Assembly: GCF_003259155.1 (NCBI RefSeq)
Contig: NZ_QGMQ01000001.1
Coordinates: 248,001 to 312,000, forward strand
DNA: 64,000 nt
Origin: Marinimicrobium alkaliphilum
GTDB taxonomy: Bacteria; Pseudomonadota; Gammaproteobacteria; Pseudomonadales; Cellvibrionaceae
Reading direction: 5' to 3'
Shown: positions 8,419-18,406 of the stretch, piece by piece
How the letters are laid out: each line of letters opens with the position of its first letter
Position numbering within the stretch: position 1 is the first letter of the stretch
Program-made: the position numbers and the translations under genes
The notes under the pieces: model-generated
The model's database searches: none
Seen by the model: only the letters and a program-made list of their open reading frames with translations
Told to the model about the DNA's origin: nothing

Positions 8419-10779
8419 GTGCGGGCGCTCACCCTCAAGTTATTGCGCAACCTCTGGCAGCTCAAGGGCCAGGGGGCCGCCATTGCCACGGTGATTGCGA
8501 TCGGTGTGGCCATGTATGTGATGTCCTTTACGTCTCTGGAGTCCCTGCGCGCCAGTCAGCACAGCGTCTATCAGAACCAGCGCTTTGCCCATGTGTTTGC
8601 TCACCTCAAACGCGCGCCTGAATCGATGGCCGAGCGGCTGCGGGACATTCCCGGCGTGGCCACCCTGGAGACCCGGGTGCAGGCGCCCATCAATATCCAG
8701 ATGCCGGACTTTGACGAGCCCATCACGGGTATGGCGTTGTCGATTCCCGACGGCCGGCAGCCCCAGCTCAACCGTCTGTATCTGCGCGCCGGGCAATTGC
8801 CCGAGGCGGGCCGGGATGAGCAGATACTGGTGAGCGAAGCCTTTGCAGACGCTCACCAACTGCAACCGGGTGATCGCCTGGCGGTGGTGGTCAACGGTCG
8901 CTATCAGCGGCTATTGATCAGCGGCATTGCGCTGTCCCCGGAGTTTATCTACCAGATTCGTCCCGGCGAGATCATGCCGGACTTTGCCCGCTACGGCATT
9001 GTCTGGCTCAATCGCAACGCCCTGGAGGCGGCCTTCAATATGGACGGCGCCTTCAACAGTGCGGTGTTGAGTCTGTCGCCCGGTTACAGCGCCGGGGGGG
9101 TGATAGCGGCGCTGGATCAGTTGCTCGAGCCCTGGGGCGGCACCGGCGCCTACAGCCGGGACGATCAGTTGTCGCACCGCTACCTGGAGGAGGAACTGAC
9201 CCAGCTGGAAACCATGGCGCTGTTTCTGCCGTTGATTTTTATCGGGGTATCGGCGTTTTTGCTCAATGTGGTGGCCGCGCGCCTGATTCGCACCCAGCGC
9301 GAGCAGATTGCGGTGCTCAAGGCCTTTGGGTATTCCAGCTTTACCGTGGCGGCTCACTATTGTTTGTTGGTGTTGGCGATTGTACTGGTGGGGTCAGTGA
9401 TCGGCGTGGCGCTGGGGGCCTGGATGGCCAGCGGCCTGGCGACCTTGTATCAGGACTTTTTCCGCTTCCCCTGGCTGGAGTTTCAGTTGCGTCCTGCCGT
9501 GGCGCTGACCGCCATTGTCATTGCCGGCGGCGCGACCCTGTTGGGAACCCTGAACGCTGTGCTGCGGGCCCTGCGCCTGCCGCCGGCGGAGGCCATGCGC
9601 CCGGAGCCGCCCGCGCGCTTTCGCAAAACCCTGATTGAGCGCCTGGGGATCGGCTGGTTGAGTCAGCCGGCGCGTATCATCCTGCGCAACCTGGAGCGCC
9701 AACCCTGGAAGGCGGGCTTTTCCGTGCTCGGGATTGCTCTGGCGGTGGCCATGGTGATGCTCACCAGTTTTACCCGCGGCTCGGTGGCCTACATGATGGA
9801 CGTGCAGTTTCGCCTGGCCCAAAAACAGGATGTCACCGTCAATTATATTGAGCCGGCGGCGAGTCGCACGCTTTACGAACTGCGCGCATTGCCTGGCGTC
9901 ACCTACGCTGAAAGTTTTCGCTCGGCGCCGGCGATTTTACGTTACGGCCACCGGGAGTATCGCGGCGCGCTCCAGGGGTTTGATCCCGACAGCCGACTCT
10001 TTTCCGTGCTCGACGACCAACTGCGCCCCATTGCCATACCCAAAGAAGGGGTCTTGCTGACCGATCATCTGGCGCGCATGCTTGGCATTGGCGCGGGCGA
10101 TCAGCTGCAGGTAAATATTCAGGAAGGCCGGCGTCCGGAATTGATGATTCCGGTGGTGGGGCTGGTGACCGAGTTTGTCGGTGTGGGGGCCTACATGCAC
10201 CGGGATACCCTGACCCGTCTGTTGGGCGAGGGCGACACCATCAGCGGGGCATTTCTGGCGGTGGATAGCGAGTATCAGCTTGAACTCAACCGCCGTCTGG
10301 AGCAGGTGCCGCGTATTGCCGGCGTCAATTTGCGGGATAATATGCTCGAGGCTTTTAACCAGACCATGGATGAAACCATTCTGGTATTTACGCTATTCAG
10401 TTTGGTGATGGCCGGTGCCATTGCCTTTGCGGTGGTCTACAACAATGCCCGCATCGCCTTTGCCGAGCGCGCCCGGGAATTGGCCAGCTTGCGGGTGCTG
10501 GGTTTTACCCGGCGGGAGACCGGTTGGATTCTGTTGGGTGAGTTGCTGCTGCTGACGCTGGTGGCCTTACCGGTGGGCTTTCTGTTGGGCTATGGTTTGT
10601 GCGCGCTCCTGGCGTGGGGGATGCAGACGGATCTGTATCGGGTTCCCTTGGTGATTACGCCGCAGACCTATGTGTTGGCAGCGGGCGTGGTGTTGGTGGC
10701 GACCTTGTTGTCGGCGGTGGTAATCGGGAAGTCGTTGGCGCGGTTGGATATGGTGCGGGCGCTGAAGGCGGCGGATTAG
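8419..10779 (+). CDS. FtsX-like ABC transporter permease (duplicated FtsX core)
   Basis: This 786-residue inner-membrane protein has the double FtsX/MacB_PCD layout: a first membrane helix (about 20-37), a large periplasmic domain, a three-helix FtsX block (about 265-385), a second single helix (about 430-450), a second periplasmic domain and a final three-helix block (about 655-785). The GTG start at 8419 lies 6 bp after the ATPase stop, indicating translational coupling. Such double permeases work as monomers with two ATPase subunits. The partner adaptor is 2.2 kb further on, behind an antisense lipoprotein gene. Confidence 0.9.
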   Translation: MRALTLKLLRNLWQLKGQGAAIATVIAIGVAMYVMSFTSLESLRASQHSVYQNQRFAHVFAHLKRAPESMAERLRDIPGVATLETRVQAPINIQMPDFDEPITGMALSIPDGRQPQLNRLYLRAGQLPEAGRDEQILVSEAFADAHQLQPGDRLAVVVNGRYQRLLISGIALSPEFIYQIRPGEIMPDFARYGIVWLNRNALEAAFNMDGAFNSAVLSLSPGYSAGGVIAALDQLLEPWGGTGAYSRDDQLSHRYLEEELTQLETMALFLPLIFIGVSAFLLNVVAARLIRTQREQIAVLKAFGYSSFTVAAHYCLLVLAIVLVGSVIGVALGAWMASGLATLYQDFFRFPWLEFQLRPAVALTAIVIAGGATLLGTLNAVLRALRLPPAEAMRPEPPARFRKTLIERLGIGWLSQPARIILRNLERQPWKAGFSVLGIALAVAMVMLTSFTRGSVAYMMDVQFRLAQKQDVTVNYIEPAASRTLYELRALPGVTYAESFRSAPAILRYGHREYRGALQGFDPDSRLFSVLDDQLRPIAIPKEGVLLTDHLARMLGIGAGDQLQVNIQEGRRPELMIPVVGLVTEFVGVGAYMHRDTLTRLLGEGDTISGAFLAVDSEYQLELNRRLEQVPRIAGVNLRDNMLEAFNQTMDETILVFTLFSLVMAGAIAFAVVYNNARIAFAERARELASLRVLGFTRRETGWILLGELLLLTLVALPVGFLLGYGLCALLAWGMQTDLYRVPLVITPQTYVLAAGVVLVATLLSAVVIGKSLARLDMVRALKAAD

Positions 10780-10815
10780 ATGGGATTCGCATCGAGCTTC
10801 AGGCCGGAATGTAAA

Positions 10816-10837
10816 CCGCCGCCCAAGCGGGCGGCGG
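10816..10837. terminator. Hairpin between convergent permease and lipoprotein genes
   Basis: A perfect 9-bp GC-rich stem (CCGCCGCCC with GGGCGGCGG) and 4-nt loop lie between the permease stop (10779) and the lipoprotein stop (10865, minus strand). On the minus strand it is followed by TTTAC. The lack of a long T tract makes termination plausible but not certain. Confidence 0.5.
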
Positions 10838-10864
10838 TAGTCGGATCAAGCTTCTAGTAGGCTC

Positions 10865-12730
10865 CTAGTATTCAAACTCGGATTGTTTGAGAATCTGTAC
10901 TTCGACGCCTTTTATATCGCTGACGAAAAGAACAATTTCTTCACGTTGGAGAACGAAATCAGGGTTAGGTGCCGGCAAGGTGTTGGTTGCCGATGTCGCA
11001 TTGGCGGCGACCCTGGGGTCACCCAGTGCGCGCTCGAAACGATCCAGGCCTTGAGTACCTTCGCCGCCCGCATAGTGACGCCAGACGTCGTAGCCCCAGA
11101 CACTGTAACCCTGAGGCAAGGTCCAGCTCAGGGCGAAAGCTTCACCCTCAAGCGTTGCCTCGGTAATGGTCGGGACACCCTCTGCAGTGATCGGGGCACC
11201 TTGCCTGACGAAAATCGACACCGTTTCCTCTGGCTGGCGAACTTCCGGGTTTTCGCTGGTCACTGTGTAGCGAGTCACTCTAAACTCTTCGCCTCTTTGC
11301 ATGGCCACCAGCGTAAATGGGTTTTCCAACACGAACCCGATACCAAAACCATCGTCGCAGTTGTCGGTTTGGCCAACTGCCCGCCCCGGCGATGAAAGCT
11401 CTAAACTATTCTCGCCTTCCAGACCGGGGCCGGTAAAGACGAACACCTGATCTGTGCTGCATGCGTCGTAGCCGGCAAAGGTACGGGGCTCTACGCCCGC
11501 ACTCAGAAACGCGCCCGCCGCAACGGTTCCGCTCAAAAGTTCCGCATTCGCGAACTGATAAGTTGGATTGAGGGATGCATACCAGGGGTTGCCATCGCCA
11601 ACCATTTGCCAATTGGCGTTGCTGCCGTCATCGCGGAACAACAAGGGACCATTATTTTCCGTCGACACCCACAACTCGACCTCGTTGGGCGAACCTGGGG
11701 TAACACTGGCAACTCCCCAATTGAGGAAATCATTGCGTAATTCGTCCGCCAGGTATTGCGCTTCCTCTTCGTCAGTCCAGATGCCAATCACTGACGCCTT
11801 GTCGAGACCATTAATCAGTAAGTCTTCGGCGAGCAGCGCGCCCACTTCAGTCGCAAATCCGCCATCACGCTCTGCAACGGGAATGCTCGCCAACTCTATC
11901 AGCCCTTCCAGCACCGATCCGGCACCGAGAATCAGCTCAAAATGGTTCGCCAGCGAACTCCCCGCCGCCAGCGGTTCGGTGCCGCTCTCTGGATTGGCGA
12001 AGTCATTGGTTATGCTATCGCCGCTCACTTTATTGCGAATGGTGGCTACGCCAGTGTCCTGGTTGATGCTGATGTCCAGCACATCCAGCACCGCATCGAA
12101 ACCGGAACGGTTTGCACTGAATGGCGACGTTAACACGTTGAAATCACCGCTCAGCTCGAATGCTTCAAAAACAGGCTGCAAGCGGGCCGCCAGTCTGCCC
12201 GCTTCCTCCAGCACGGCCGACTCTGTCAGCAGGCTGAAGTTGGGCGCATTGAAGAAGGTGGTCGGGCTCTCGCCCGTCACATTCCCCACCACGAGATCGG
12301 TGAGTGGGGTAATGTTCACGGTACCGCCGAGATTGTCCGCAAAGGCGACTGACAAAAGCTGATACGCCTGGCCGCCCGAGACTCCCGATACATAAAGTAA
12401 GTAGGGTGGGTTCAGTGTGGACAGGTCGAGCTGGTAACGGCCGTTTTCGGCAATATTGCCAGATACAGCGTTGCCTTCGCTGTCCTTCGCGGCGACAAAG
12501 CCGGAAATTGGCGCACCTGCTGCAGCTGTTCCCGCAACGGCTGTCTGGGGGACGGCCGGGGGCTCACTGACCACGGGTGGGGGATCGGTGGTTACAGGAG
12601 GGGGATCCGTGGTCACAGGAGGGGGGGTAGTCGTCGACGGAGGGGGTGACGATGATGAACCACCACAGCCGAACAAACCGAGTGCAAGCAATATAAGCAC
12701 ACTGTATTGCAATCCCGTTGAAAATTTCAT
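10865..12730 (-). CDS. Large proline-linker lipoprotein, function unknown
   Basis: This is a 621-residue predicted lipoprotein with lipobox LFGC (Cys22). A repeated linker of PPPVTTD units (about residues 30-60) is followed by a beta-rich segment near 65-120 that looks like a carboxypeptidase-regulatory (transthyretin-like) domain (GAPISGFVAAKDSEGNAVSG). A long region of no recognised family comes next, and a C-terminal part (about 530-620) with fibronectin-like strands (FALSWTLPQGYSVWGYDVWR). It is antisense to, and separates, the ABC genes and their presumed adaptor gene. Surface anchoring is predicted. No catalytic motif was seen. Confidence 0.75.
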   Translation of the reverse strand: MKFSTGLQYSVLILLALGLFGCGGSSSSPPPSTTTPPPVTTDPPPVTTDPPPVVSEPPAVPQTAVAGTAAAGAPISGFVAAKDSEGNAVSGNIAENGRYQLDLSTLNPPYLLYVSGVSGGQAYQLLSVAFADNLGGTVNITPLTDLVVGNVTGESPTTFFNAPNFSLLTESAVLEEAGRLAARLQPVFEAFELSGDFNVLTSPFSANRSGFDAVLDVLDISINQDTGVATIRNKVSGDSITNDFANPESGTEPLAAGSSLANHFELILGAGSVLEGLIELASIPVAERDGGFATEVGALLAEDLLINGLDKASVIGIWTDEEEAQYLADELRNDFLNWGVASVTPGSPNEVELWVSTENNGPLLFRDDGSNANWQMVGDGNPWYASLNPTYQFANAELLSGTVAAGAFLSAGVEPRTFAGYDACSTDQVFVFTGPGLEGENSLELSSPGRAVGQTDNCDDGFGIGFVLENPFTLVAMQRGEEFRVTRYTVTSENPEVRQPEETVSIFVRQGAPITAEGVPTITEATLEGEAFALSWTLPQGYSVWGYDVWRHYAGGEGTQGLDRFERALGDPRVAANATSATNTLPAPNPDFVLQREEIVLFVSDIKGVEVQILKQSEFEY

Positions 12731-12992
12731 TCTTTAACCTCTCAAGGCGCGCCCCGAACCTGCGGGGCATTACTAGCGTTTGGCTCGTCGAGCTGGTGGA
12801 TGGATTCACGTTGAGGCCGGGAGAATCCGGCCTGCGAAGGCAATGGTAAGGTAGGGGATGTCTTGCGGCATCATCAATATTGGGTATGGAATGATAATCC
12901 CCCGAGGAAAGACCGTATTTGCCTTAAGGGGTGAGTTGAGCGTAACTTGATGGCTAGGTTTAAATGGTAAGAAAGTCTATGTGGGGATGGAT

Positions 12993-14183
12993 ATGAAATT
13001 GCCGGCCAAGCGTGTATGGGTCTATGCCGCCAGTGGGGTGTTGGTGGTGTTGGGAGTGGTGTGGGGGTTGCGGGCGCCGGCGGTGCTGGTGGATTCGGCG
13101 GAGGTGCGGCGGGGGGATTTTGCCCAGTCGGTGGAGGAGGAGGGGCGGACGCGCCTGCCGGATCGGTATCAGGTATCGGCGCCGGTGTCGGGGTATTTGA
13201 GTCGGGTGTTGTTGGAGCCGGGAGATGGTGTCGAGCAGGGCGAGGTGTTGTTTCGGGTAAACCCTGCGCCGACGGTACCTTTGGATGCTCGCGCCCGGTC
13301 TCAGGCGGACGCGGGCCTGGCGCGCTCTGAGTCGGCGTTGGCAGCGGCGCGCACACAGGTGGAATCGGCCGAGGCGCGTGAGGCCCTGGCGGCGCAGGAA
13401 TTGGCGCGGGTGAGCCGTCTGGTGGCCAACGGGCATCTGCCCGAGGAGGCCCTGGACCGGGCGCGGGCGGAAGCGCGCCAGGCGGATGCGGCCTTGCGCT
13501 CGGCGCGCTTTGGCGTGGATGTGGCCCGCTATGAGCGGGATGCGGCGCGGGCCAATGTGGCGCTGGCCGGCGGTGAGGCACTGGATCAGCCGGTGGCGGT
13601 GAATGCGCCCATTGCCGGGGTGGTACTTATGCGCGAGCGCCAGAGTGAGGGCATGATCCAGGCCGGGGAGCCGGTGGTGACTCTGGGCAACCTCGATAAC
13701 CTGGAGATTGAAGTGGATGTGCTGTCGCCCGATGCGGTGCGCTTGCGTCCCGGCATGCGGGTGGAGATTGAACGCTGGGGCGGTGAGGGCAACCTGCCCG
13801 GGCGCGTGCGGCGAGTGGAGCCCGCCGGTTTTACCCGCTTTTCAGCGCTGGGAGTAGAAGAGCAACGGGTCTGGGTAATTGTCGACTTTGATACCGAGCG
13901 CGAGCACTGGCAGCACCTGGGCGATGGCTACCGTATCGAGGCGCGCTTCATTCTCTGGGAGGGAGAGGATGTGCTTCAGGTGCCCGCCAGTGCATTGTTT
14001 CGCGAGGGGGACCGCTGGGCAACTTTCGTTCGGGTCAACGGGCGGGCTGAACGCCGCACGGTGGTGCCCGGCCGACGCAGCGGTCTGATGGCGGAAATCC
14101 GCGAGGGCCTGGAGGAGGGTGAGGTGGTGATTCTGCATCCGGGGCAGGACATTGACGAAGGGACGAGGATCACAGTTCGGTAA
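12993..14183 (+). CDS. HlyD/MacA-type periplasmic adaptor protein
   Basis: This is a membrane-fusion protein of about 396 residues: one N-terminal helix (about 8-25), a lipoyl half-motif (VSAPVSGYLSRVLLEPGDGV), a long coiled-coil hairpin rich in Ala, Arg and Glu (about 95-185), the second lipoyl half (VNAPIAGVVLMRERQSEGM) and a beta-barrel domain. It probably couples the FtsX-type ABC system at 7702-10779 to an outer-membrane partner. The start is uncertain: GTG 12981, ATG 12987 and ATG 12993 are in frame; GTGGGG at 12981-12986 best serves ATG 12993. The 250-bp gap upstream holds no recognised feature. Confidence 0.9.
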   Translation: MKLPAKRVWVYAASGVLVVLGVVWGLRAPAVLVDSAEVRRGDFAQSVEEEGRTRLPDRYQVSAPVSGYLSRVLLEPGDGVEQGEVLFRVNPAPTVPLDARARSQADAGLARSESALAAARTQVESAEAREALAAQELARVSRLVANGHLPEEALDRARAEARQADAALRSARFGVDVARYERDAARANVALAGGEALDQPVAVNAPIAGVVLMRERQSEGMIQAGEPVVTLGNLDNLEIEVDVLSPDAVRLRPGMRVEIERWGGEGNLPGRVRRVEPAGFTRFSALGVEEQRVWVIVDFDTEREHWQHLGDGYRIEARFILWEGEDVLQVPASALFREGDRWATFVRVNGRAERRTVVPGRRSGLMAEIREGLEEGEVVILHPGQDIDEGTRITVR

Positions 14184-14242
14184 ACGAGAACTCGGGTATA
14201 CTTCTGTTACGCCAGAAAATTTCCGGTAAATTTAAGGAACAA

Positions 14243-14959
14243 ATGATGATGTTGCGATTGAACGGGTCACTGATCACTACTCTGTTGGCGGGATTGCTGT
14301 TGGTGGGCTGCTCTGCCAACCTCAGTACCCTGGATGATCTTTTGGCTGAGCGTGAACCCACCCAACGCGAGCGCGTGATGGGGATCAGAGAGGCGCTGGA
14401 GCTGGGTGCGACTCGGGCTGCGGGGGAGTTGTCCCAGCGGGGTGGTTACGCAGAGAGTTCTCTCTACCGGATTGAGTTACCGGAGGAGCTGCAGAGCATT
14501 GCCCAGCGCCTGCGTCAGTTCGGTATGGGAAATCAGTTAGACGAGGTTGAGCGGCTGATGAACCGTGCCGCCGAGCACGCCGCCGGCGAAGCGCGGGAGG
14601 TGTTTGTGGATGTGGTGCGGGATATGACCGTGACCGACGCCCTGGGCATCATTCGTGGCCACGAGACCGCGGCAACGGAATACTTTCGCGATCGCAGCGA
14701 AGGGGTATTGAAGCAACGCTATCAGCCCATTATCGAAAGTAATCTGCGCCAGATCGGGTTTTACAGTTACTACCAGGATTTTCTGTCTGTCTACCAGCAA
14801 CTGCCGCTCAGCAACAAGCCGGATATCGACCTGGAGCAGCACGTGCTCAACCGGAGTCTGGATGGACTCTTTCGCCAGGTGGCGGTGGAAGAGGGGCTGA
14901 TTCGGGAAGACCCGCTCGGCCGGGGCTCGCGCCTTATCGAACGGGTCTTCCGTCAGTAG
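14243..14959 (+). CDS. DUF4197 family lipoprotein
   Basis: This is a 238-residue predicted lipoprotein with lipobox VGCS (Cys23). The core A-L-G-I-I-R-G-H-E-T-A-A-T-E-Y-F (about residues 132-147) is the hallmark of DUF4197, a helical periplasmic family of unknown function. The N-terminus has three ATG codons in tandem (14243, 14246, 14249), with AAGGAA upstream of the first. The stop codon TAG is formed by the first bases of a REP-like palindrome (14956), so the repeat inserted at or defined the 3' end. Confidence 0.85.
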   Translation: MMMLRLNGSLITTLLAGLLLVGCSANLSTLDDLLAEREPTQRERVMGIREALELGATRAAGELSQRGGYAESSLYRIELPEELQSIAQRLRQFGMGNQLDEVERLMNRAAEHAAGEAREVFVDVVRDMTVTDALGIIRGHETAATEYFRDRSEGVLKQRYQPIIESNLRQIGFYSYYQDFLSVYQQLPLSNKPDIDLEQHVLNRSLDGLFRQVAVEEGLIREDPLGRGSRLIERVFRQ

Positions 14960-15048
14960 GTCGGATTAGCCGCAGGCGTAATCCGACACTCGGACTCGCC
15001 ATAGCCTTCTTCTGTCGGATTACGCCCTTGCGGGCTAATCCGACCTAC
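14956..15048. repeat. Inverted pair of REP-like palindromes
   Basis: Two copies of a roughly 32-36 bp element face each other: GTAGGTCGGATTAG...TAATCCGAC at 14956-14989 and its reverse complement at 15013-15048. Each element is itself a hairpin (GTCGGATTA with TAATCCGAC) and the pair can form a larger cruciform, the layout called BIME in enterics. It lies between convergent genes and may serve as a transcript end. Four more copies occur at 23009-23220. Confidence 0.88.
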
Positions 15049-15079
15049 GGGCAGCGCGACGTCGCGTATCCGATAACCT

Positions 15080-15682
15080 CTACGCCGCCTGTTTTTTGGC
15101 AATTTTCGCCACGTGCTCCCCTTGGAAGCGGGCGATGGTCAGCTCGTTCTCCGAGGGTTGACGGCTACCGTCGCCGTCCGCCAGGGTTGCGGCACCGTAA
15201 GGACTGCCACCGGTGATTTCGTTCATGATGGTCAGGTTTTGGCAGGTGTAGGGAACACCGACGATCACCATACCCTGGTGAATCAATGTCGTGAAGAAGC
15301 TCATAATGGTGGTTTCCTGGCCGCCGTGCTGGGTACCGGTCGAGGTGAACACGCTGCCCACTTTGCCCACCAGTGCTCCTTTGGCCCAAAGACCGCCGGT
15401 CTGGTCGAGAAAGTTGCGCATCTGGCCGCACATATCCCCAAAGCGGGTGGGGGTGCCGAAGATAATTGCGTCGTAATCCGCCAACTCCTCCGGTTTCGCA
15501 ATCGGCGCATCCTGATCGAGTTTGGCGCCCGCTTTTTTGGCCACCTCTTCGGGCATGGTGTCCGGCACCCGTTTCAGCGTAACCTCCACGCCCTCAACTT
15601 TTTTGGCGCCTTCGGCAACGGCTTTGGCCATGGTTTCGATATGGCCCCACATGCTGTAGTAGAGTACGAGTACCTTGGTCAT
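15080..15682 (-). CDS. wrbA: NAD(P)H:quinone oxidoreductase, WrbA type
   Basis: This 200-residue flavodoxin-fold protein reduces quinones by two electrons at the expense of NAD(P)H, limiting redox cycling. The N-terminus [18 protein letters not shown] and the FMN loop [20 protein letters not shown] are diagnostic of WrbA. Of the tandem ATG codons at 15685 and 15682, the second gives the usual WrbA N-terminus and a 6-bp gap to the AGAGGAG site. It is transcribed alone, with a 176-bp upstream gap holding no recognised motif. Confidence 0.95.
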   Translation of the reverse strand: MTKVLVLYYSMWGHIETMAKAVAEGAKKVEGVEVTLKRVPDTMPEEVAKKAGAKLDQDAPIAKPEELADYDAIIFGTPTRFGDMCGQMRNFLDQTGGLWAKGALVGKVGSVFTSTGTQHGGQETTIMSFFTTLIHQGMVIVGVPYTCQNLTIMNEITGGSPYGAATLADGDGSRQPSENELTIARFQGEHVAKIAKKQAA

Positions 15683-15858
15683 CATTGACTCCTCTGGTTT
15701 GGGTTGACTCCCTGTAAACCTAGCAGGGTTTACACGTATTGCTGCCCACCACCGTCTGAGCTTACGAAGCTTTACTGGATATACAGGTTTGAACCGGCAA
15801 TTTGGCAACTTGCGCGACAGTTACTCGTAGCGGTAAGACCGCTGTCACACCGGTCCAT

Positions 15859-17724
15859 TTAAGGCGTGTGCTCTCGAGCCTCCCAGTCCTTCTGAACCCG
15901 ATCATAATAATCGCGCATAATGTACCAGGCCTTTTTCTTCAGTCCCCGATCTGACAACAGGCCTTTGCGATTCCAGCCTTGCTGGTGCACAGGGTGCATG
16001 CGGGTTGGCGAACGGAAGTCGACGAGGATCCAGGGCACAACACCGCGTAGCTCAGGCATACTGTCAAACATTTTTACCTGTTGGATATGAATGTCTTCAT
16101 GGTATTCCTCGCTCCAGGAGTGGGCCGCATGCTTGGGCTCGGCAGTACTTCCCAGCAATGCTTCCCCGCCGAATTCAGAAATAATCAGAGGCTTATCGAA
16201 ATCTGATACCCATTTCATCACCCCCGGTTGCTCTGGCCAGGGCCTGTACCAACCAAAATACTGATTGATGGCCACCAGATCGAAGTGCTCAAACGCTGCA
16301 TCTGTAATCTCTGTGCGATCATCGTGGTACTCAAAGGTGTTGGATGCCTGGGCCACCAGGCGGGTGCTGTCCAGGGACCTCACCAACTGAGAGAGCCGGG
16401 CAATGGCGGCATTTCGTTCCGGCGAGGGGTAGGTTTCGTTGGCGGCACTCCAGATAATGACGCTGCTGCGATTTTTGTCCCGGCTGATCATTTCCCGAAT
16501 CATCAAATCCATCTTGCGCTGGATCACCGGACTGGCGAAATCGATATGCTGGTAGACTGGCACTTCGCTCCACACCAGCAAACCCAGTTCATCGGCCAGG
16601 CGGACCATGTGTTCGTTATGGGGATAGTGGGAGAGCCGCACGAAATTGCTGTTCAATTCCTTTGCCCAACCCAACAGCATCTGGGCATCGGCTTCGGAGA
16701 AAGCGCGCCCCTTGCGCTGCGGAATCTCCTCGTGGATGTTGATCCCACGCAGGAATATCGGCTGGCCGTTGAGCAGTATTTCCTTGCCTTCCACTTCAAT
16801 GGTACGAAAGCCAATTTTCTCGCGCGTGCTGTCGGTCGCGCTCGCAATCTGAACGTCATAAAGCTTGGGGTTTTCCGGTGACCACAATGCCAGTTCCGCC
16901 GGGAGGTTGATTTCGGCGCGCCCCTTGCTGTCGGTGCGAAAGGTTTTATCGATCCCGGCCTCGGGGATGGACAAACGAATTGTCTGCCGGAGGTTGGCGC
17001 CATCCAGCTGCACCCAACCCGCAATGGTGCCGAGGTCGCCGCGCTTCAGCTGAATCTTGTAATCCTTGATATAGGTTGCGGGCGTCTCAACCAGATCGAC
17101 ATCACGAGTAATGCCGCCATAGTTGAACCAGTCAAAGCCAAGCCCGGGAATACCGTCACGGATGCGCTCGTTATTGGCGCGTACAATCAGGCTGTTCTCG
17201 CCTTTGATGACGCGATCGGTAAGCTCTATCTGAAAGGGGGTAAACCCGCCTTCGTGCTCCCCCAGAAACTCGCCATTCAGGTAGATCGACGCGCGATAGT
17301 TGATTGCCCCGAAATGAACAAAGAGTCTTTTATCACTCGGCGTGTACTCAAACTGGCGCTTGTACCACAGTGTTCCCTCGTAGTAGGCGAGCTCCGGCAT
17401 TTGAGAATTAAAATCACCCGGTACATGCAATCTCGGCCCGCCGTCAAAGCCATACTCTACAAAGTCACTGTCACTTTCGGGCTTCCGGTCCTGATACAAG
17501 GCGATCCAACTGCCCTTACCGGCATCGAACGGATCAATGATCACCTCCCACAGACCGTTCAGGCTGGTGGTAGTGCGGCCTGGCAGATTGATCATACTGA
17601 GCTCAACACGGTTTTCATTTGCCGCTTTTGCCAGAGAAGCAGAGGGGAAGCAAATGGCTATCAACAGTGCAATGCAGATTATTGCCGCCAGCGGGGGCTG
17701 CCGGTCTTTGGTCACCTGTGGCAT
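15859..17724 (-). CDS. Secreted glycoside hydrolase family 2 enzyme (beta-glucuronidase/galactosidase-like)
   Basis: This 621-residue exported enzyme has a signal peptide (about 1-35), a jelly-roll sugar-binding domain (about 45-220), an immunoglobulin-like domain (about 225-315) and a TIM barrel. The acid/base is Glu430 in SAANET and the nucleophile Glu517 in ISEFGG; the RGINIHEE and RLSHYPHNEHM barrel segments are intact. The overall pattern is closest to beta-glucuronidases. It is about the usual GH2 glucuronidase length (600 aa). No transporter or polysaccharide locus surrounds it, so it probably acts alone on uronic-acid-containing oligosaccharides in the periplasm or outside. Substrate specificity is inferred. 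Confidence 0.9.
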   Translation of the reverse strand: MPQVTKDRQPPLAAIICIALLIAICFPSASLAKAANENRVELSMINLPGRTTTSLNGLWEVIIDPFDAGKGSWIALYQDRKPESDSDFVEYGFDGGPRLHVPGDFNSQMPELAYYEGTLWYKRQFEYTPSDKRLFVHFGAINYRASIYLNGEFLGEHEGGFTPFQIELTDRVIKGENSLIVRANNERIRDGIPGLGFDWFNYGGITRDVDLVETPATYIKDYKIQLKRGDLGTIAGWVQLDGANLRQTIRLSIPEAGIDKTFRTDSKGRAEINLPAELALWSPENPKLYDVQIASATDSTREKIGFRTIEVEGKEILLNGQPIFLRGINIHEEIPQRKGRAFSEADAQMLLGWAKELNSNFVRLSHYPHNEHMVRLADELGLLVWSEVPVYQHIDFASPVIQRKMDLMIREMISRDKNRSSVIIWSAANETYPSPERNAAIARLSQLVRSLDSTRLVAQASNTFEYHDDRTEITDAAFEHFDLVAINQYFGWYRPWPEQPGVMKWVSDFDKPLIISEFGGEALLGSTAEPKHAAHSWSEEYHEDIHIQQVKMFDSMPELRGVVPWILVDFRSPTRMHPVHQQGWNRKGLLSDRGLKKKAWYIMRDYYDRVQKDWEAREHTP

Positions 17725-17964
17725 CCTGTTACGACCTCGTTATTGTGTGTTGGTGTATCGCCAGGGCATTGGCGTCAGGTTACATAAAGCAATCCTATAA
17801 ATATGATATATCGCATAAAGTTAGCATACTGCCTCTTCAAATTCCAGATGGCTTCTGGCGGGAGTCCCGGTATCGTTCGCTGTCTTGGTTGTCTGGTCAC
17901 AGCCTTCGGTCATGGGTATCATGGCGCCATTCCTCCACACCTTAAATAATGGGTATTTCTGACC

Positions 17965-18342
17965 ATGGCGACATTGCTGTTCAAGCTCAACAACGTACCC
18001 GAAGATGAAGCGATTGAGGTGCGGCAGTTGCTGGAGGAGGGGGGCTTCCCCATCTACGAGACCCAGGCCGGGTTCTGGGGGCTGGGCGTGTCGGCTATCT
18101 GGCTGTCGGATAAGTCCCGGGTAGCCGAGGCCAAGGCCGCCATTCGTGCCTATCAGGAGGAGCGGGCTCGCACGCAACAAGCCCTGCACGCGGAACAGCG
18201 GGCACGGGGTGAGTCGCCCACTATTGGGCAGAAGTTTCTCGCGCATCCGATTCGCTTTCTGGCGGCGTTGCTGGCCATCCTTTTCGTCCTCGGTCTTACC
18301 CTGATTCCCTTTTATGGTCTGATGTCACAAGCGACGGCATAG
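17965..18342 (+). CDS. DUF6164-like membrane-anchored protein
   Basis: This is a 125-residue protein of unknown function. The N-terminal about 60 residues form a small alpha/beta unit (MATLLFKLNNVPEDEAIEVR, then GFWGLGVSAIWLSD), followed by a charged helix and one C-terminal transmembrane helix (about 95-117). This matches the DUF6164 pattern as I recall it. It sits alone between the GH2 gene (divergent) and the multiheme cluster; the 217-bp downstream gap contains an FNR-type promoter for that cluster. Confidence 0.7.
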   Translation: MATLLFKLNNVPEDEAIEVRQLLEEGGFPIYETQAGFWGLGVSAIWLSDKSRVAEAKAAIRAYQEERARTQQALHAEQRARGESPTIGQKFLAHPIRFLAALLAILFVLGLTLIPFYGLMSQATA

Positions 18343-18406
18343 GGCGTCAATAGCCTCTTTTGGTGAGCGAACTACCCCTGATGAGGTAGAGTTTTCAGCC
18401 CTTTTC

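Noticed and set aside
17790-17825. Operator palindrome (TATGATATATCGCATA) upstream of the GH2 gene
   Set aside because: The match is AT-rich and imperfect, with no regulator nearby; too weak to call.
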